Shown here in pieces: positions 14,168-15,291 of a stretch of 15,291 nt of DNA. The position numbers and the translations under genes were made by a program. Numbering within the stretch: position 1 is the stretch's first letter; the number at the start of each line of letters is the position of its first letter. The DNA lies in NCBI GenBank assembly GCA_038240665.1, contig JBBRGN010000100.1:1-15291 (forward strand), read 5' to 3'. The notes under the pieces are model-generated. The model did not search any database and had not been told where the DNA came from. It saw nothing but the letters and a program-made list of their open reading frames with translations. The DNA is from Haliscomenobacter sp038240665. GTDB lineage: Bacteria > Bacteroidota > Bacteroidia > Chitinophagales > Saprospiraceae.

Positions 14168-15291
14168 GATGTACTACTTGTAATACCGGAAGCGGAGCAA
14201 AAGGCTGCAACAGCAATGGTGGCTGCGGAACGGGCGGCTGTAACCGACTCAATACTTTTGACTGGTTGTCGAAAATGGACATCGAAGATGTTGATCCTCT
14301 AGATATAGTAGAAGTGAGTTTTAAAAATGGCTCACGGAAAGGCTTTTTTCGCATTCCTGAAAACGTACGTACCATCACCGGCGATATGGTGGTGGTAGAA
14401 ACCGGCAACGGGTATGACGTAGGTAAAGTGACCCTTTCAGGGGAACTGGTGCGTTTGCAAATGAAAAAGAAACGGACCGATGAAAGATCTGCTCAATTGC
14501 AGGTGATTCGTCGGGCCAATGACCGCGATTTGGAACGTTTGCAGGAAGCGATCGAGCAGGAGCAACCGACAATGGTACGTGCTCGAGCGATCTCGCGTAC
14601 TTTAGGGCTGGACATGAAAATTGGCGATGTAGAATTTCAAGGAGACAAACGCAAAGCCACCTTTTATTATACTGCTGATGGAAGGGTTGATTTCCGGGAG
14701 TTGATCCGTCATTTTGCTAAAGAGTTTCGCGTCAAAGTAGAAATGCGGCAAATCGGTGCACGCCAGGAATCAGCGCGTATCGGCGGAATCGGGTCTTGCG
14801 GAAGGGAACTTTGTTGCTCTACTTGGTTGAGCGATTTCAAATCGGTCTCTACTTCAGCAGCACGTTACCAGAATTTAGCGATTAACCAAGCCAAATTGTC
14901 AGGCCAATGTGGACGCTTGAAATGTTGTTTGAATTATGAGCTCGATACCTACCTTGATGCCATGGAAGATTTTCCAGCTCAGGGCGAAAAACTACAAACG
15001 GAAAAAGGCAATGCATCTTTAATCAAGACCGATATTTTTAAAAAGGTACTTTACTACGCTTACGATCAAGATCGCGGACGGGGAAAAATCTATCCCCTTA
15101 CCTTGGCTCAAGTAAAAGAACTACAGGCTAAAAATGCGCGTGGCGAAAAACCCGCTGATTTCGATGTCATGGCTACCAACGATTCATTAATCCCCCAGGA
15201 AGTCCTCATTGATTATGCAGATGTAACGGGTGAAATAGAACTGCCGGAAGACAAAAAACGCCGTAAAAAGAAAAAGAAAGGCCGCAGTGGT
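14155..15291 (+). CDS. ricT: PSP1-domain protein RicT (YaaT), 3' end beyond the window
   Basis: The ATG at 14155 opens a frame of 379 codons that runs off the window edge with no stop. The N-terminus is cysteine-rich: C3, C6, C9, C18, C24 and C29, then NRLNTFDWL. The PSP1/RicT core spans ~50–265, with the family's two cysteine motifs GSCGRELCCSTWL (C215, C220, C221) and GQCGRLKCCLNYE (C252, C257, C258). A lysine/arginine-rich tail (KKRRKKKKKGR) starts near 367. In Bacillus, RicT joins RicA and RicF in a complex carrying [4Fe-4S] clusters, which affects RNase Y-dependent mRNA processing, sporulation and competence. Here its partners are not in view. The order holB–ricT matches Bacillus holB–yaaT. 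The job in Bacteroidota is not established. Confidence 0.92.
   Translation, partial: MGCLGCTTCNTGSGAKGCNSNGGCGTGGCNRLNTFDWLSKMDIEDVDPLDIVEVSFKNGSRKGFFRIPENVRTITGDMVVVETGNGYDVGKVTLSGELVRLQMKKKRTDERSAQLQVIRRANDRDLERLQEAIEQEQPTMVRARAISRTLGLDMKIGDVEFQGDKRKATFYYTADGRVDFRELIRHFAKEFRVKVEMRQIGARQESARIGGIGSCGRELCCSTWLSDFKSVSTSAARYQNLAINQAKLSGQCGRLKCCLNYELDTYLDAMEDFPAQGEKLQTEKGNASLIKTDIFKKVLYYAYDQDRGRGKIYPLTLAQVKELQAKNARGEKPADFDVMATNDSLIPQEVLIDYADVTGEIELPEDKKRRKKKKKGRSG

Overview
The window looks like the chromosome of a free-living Bacteroidota, perhaps of the Saprospiraceae/Haliscomenobacter–Lewinella type (low confidence at that rank). The evidence is a secreted protein with a type IX secretion C-terminal sorting domain, a RicT with the cysteine-rich N-terminus typical of the phylum, several -7 boxes of the form TAnnTTTG, almost no Shine-Dalgarno sequences, and a decayed Uma2-family gene. 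Base composition is even and I see no integrase, transposase, phage gene, CRISPR array, tRNA or rRNA.

Layout. 1–591 is non-coding and holds a long, near-perfect hairpin (47–132). On the minus strand follow an exported serine hydrolase (592–1704) and a MurU-like sugar-1-phosphate nucleotidyltransferase (1783–2520). Divergent from these is a tightly packed envelope operon on the plus strand: lpxK (2625–3692), a PlsC-type acyltransferase (3695–5002), a membrane glycosyltransferase of family 2 (4999–6111) and an ECF-type sigma factor (6099–6740). Gaps are 2 nt or less and two junctions overlap, so the four are probably co-transcribed and translationally coupled.

6741–7874 is a repeat-rich stretch around one broken Uma2 gene (7022–7701), which carries a one-base frameshift and an in-frame TAG. 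Next comes a two-gene minus-strand redox operon: an NAD(P)/FAD-dependent oxidoreductase (9497–10783), followed by a polytopic NapH/NosR-like polyferredoxin (7875–9461). Its leader holds a 12-bp inverted repeat (10812–10852). A small T9SS-sorted secreted protein (11159–11896) is convergent with a PTPS/QueD-family enzyme (11942–12349). The latter's 3' end contains a 30-nt near-perfect palindrome.

The window ends with a plus-strand group: glutathione peroxidase (12477–12953), DNA polymerase III delta' (holB, 13055–14167) and ricT (14155 to the window edge, incomplete). ricT is an open frame of at least 379 codons cut by the window end. The holB–ricT order is also found in Bacillus (holB–yaaT), so it is an old gene pair.

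No clearly new multi-gene defence or mobile system is visible. The best leads are the oxidoreductase/polyferredoxin module with its operator-like repeat, the sigma factor embedded without a visible anti-sigma partner in a lipid A/envelope operon, the long hairpin at the left edge, and the short repeats bracketing the Uma2 remnant.
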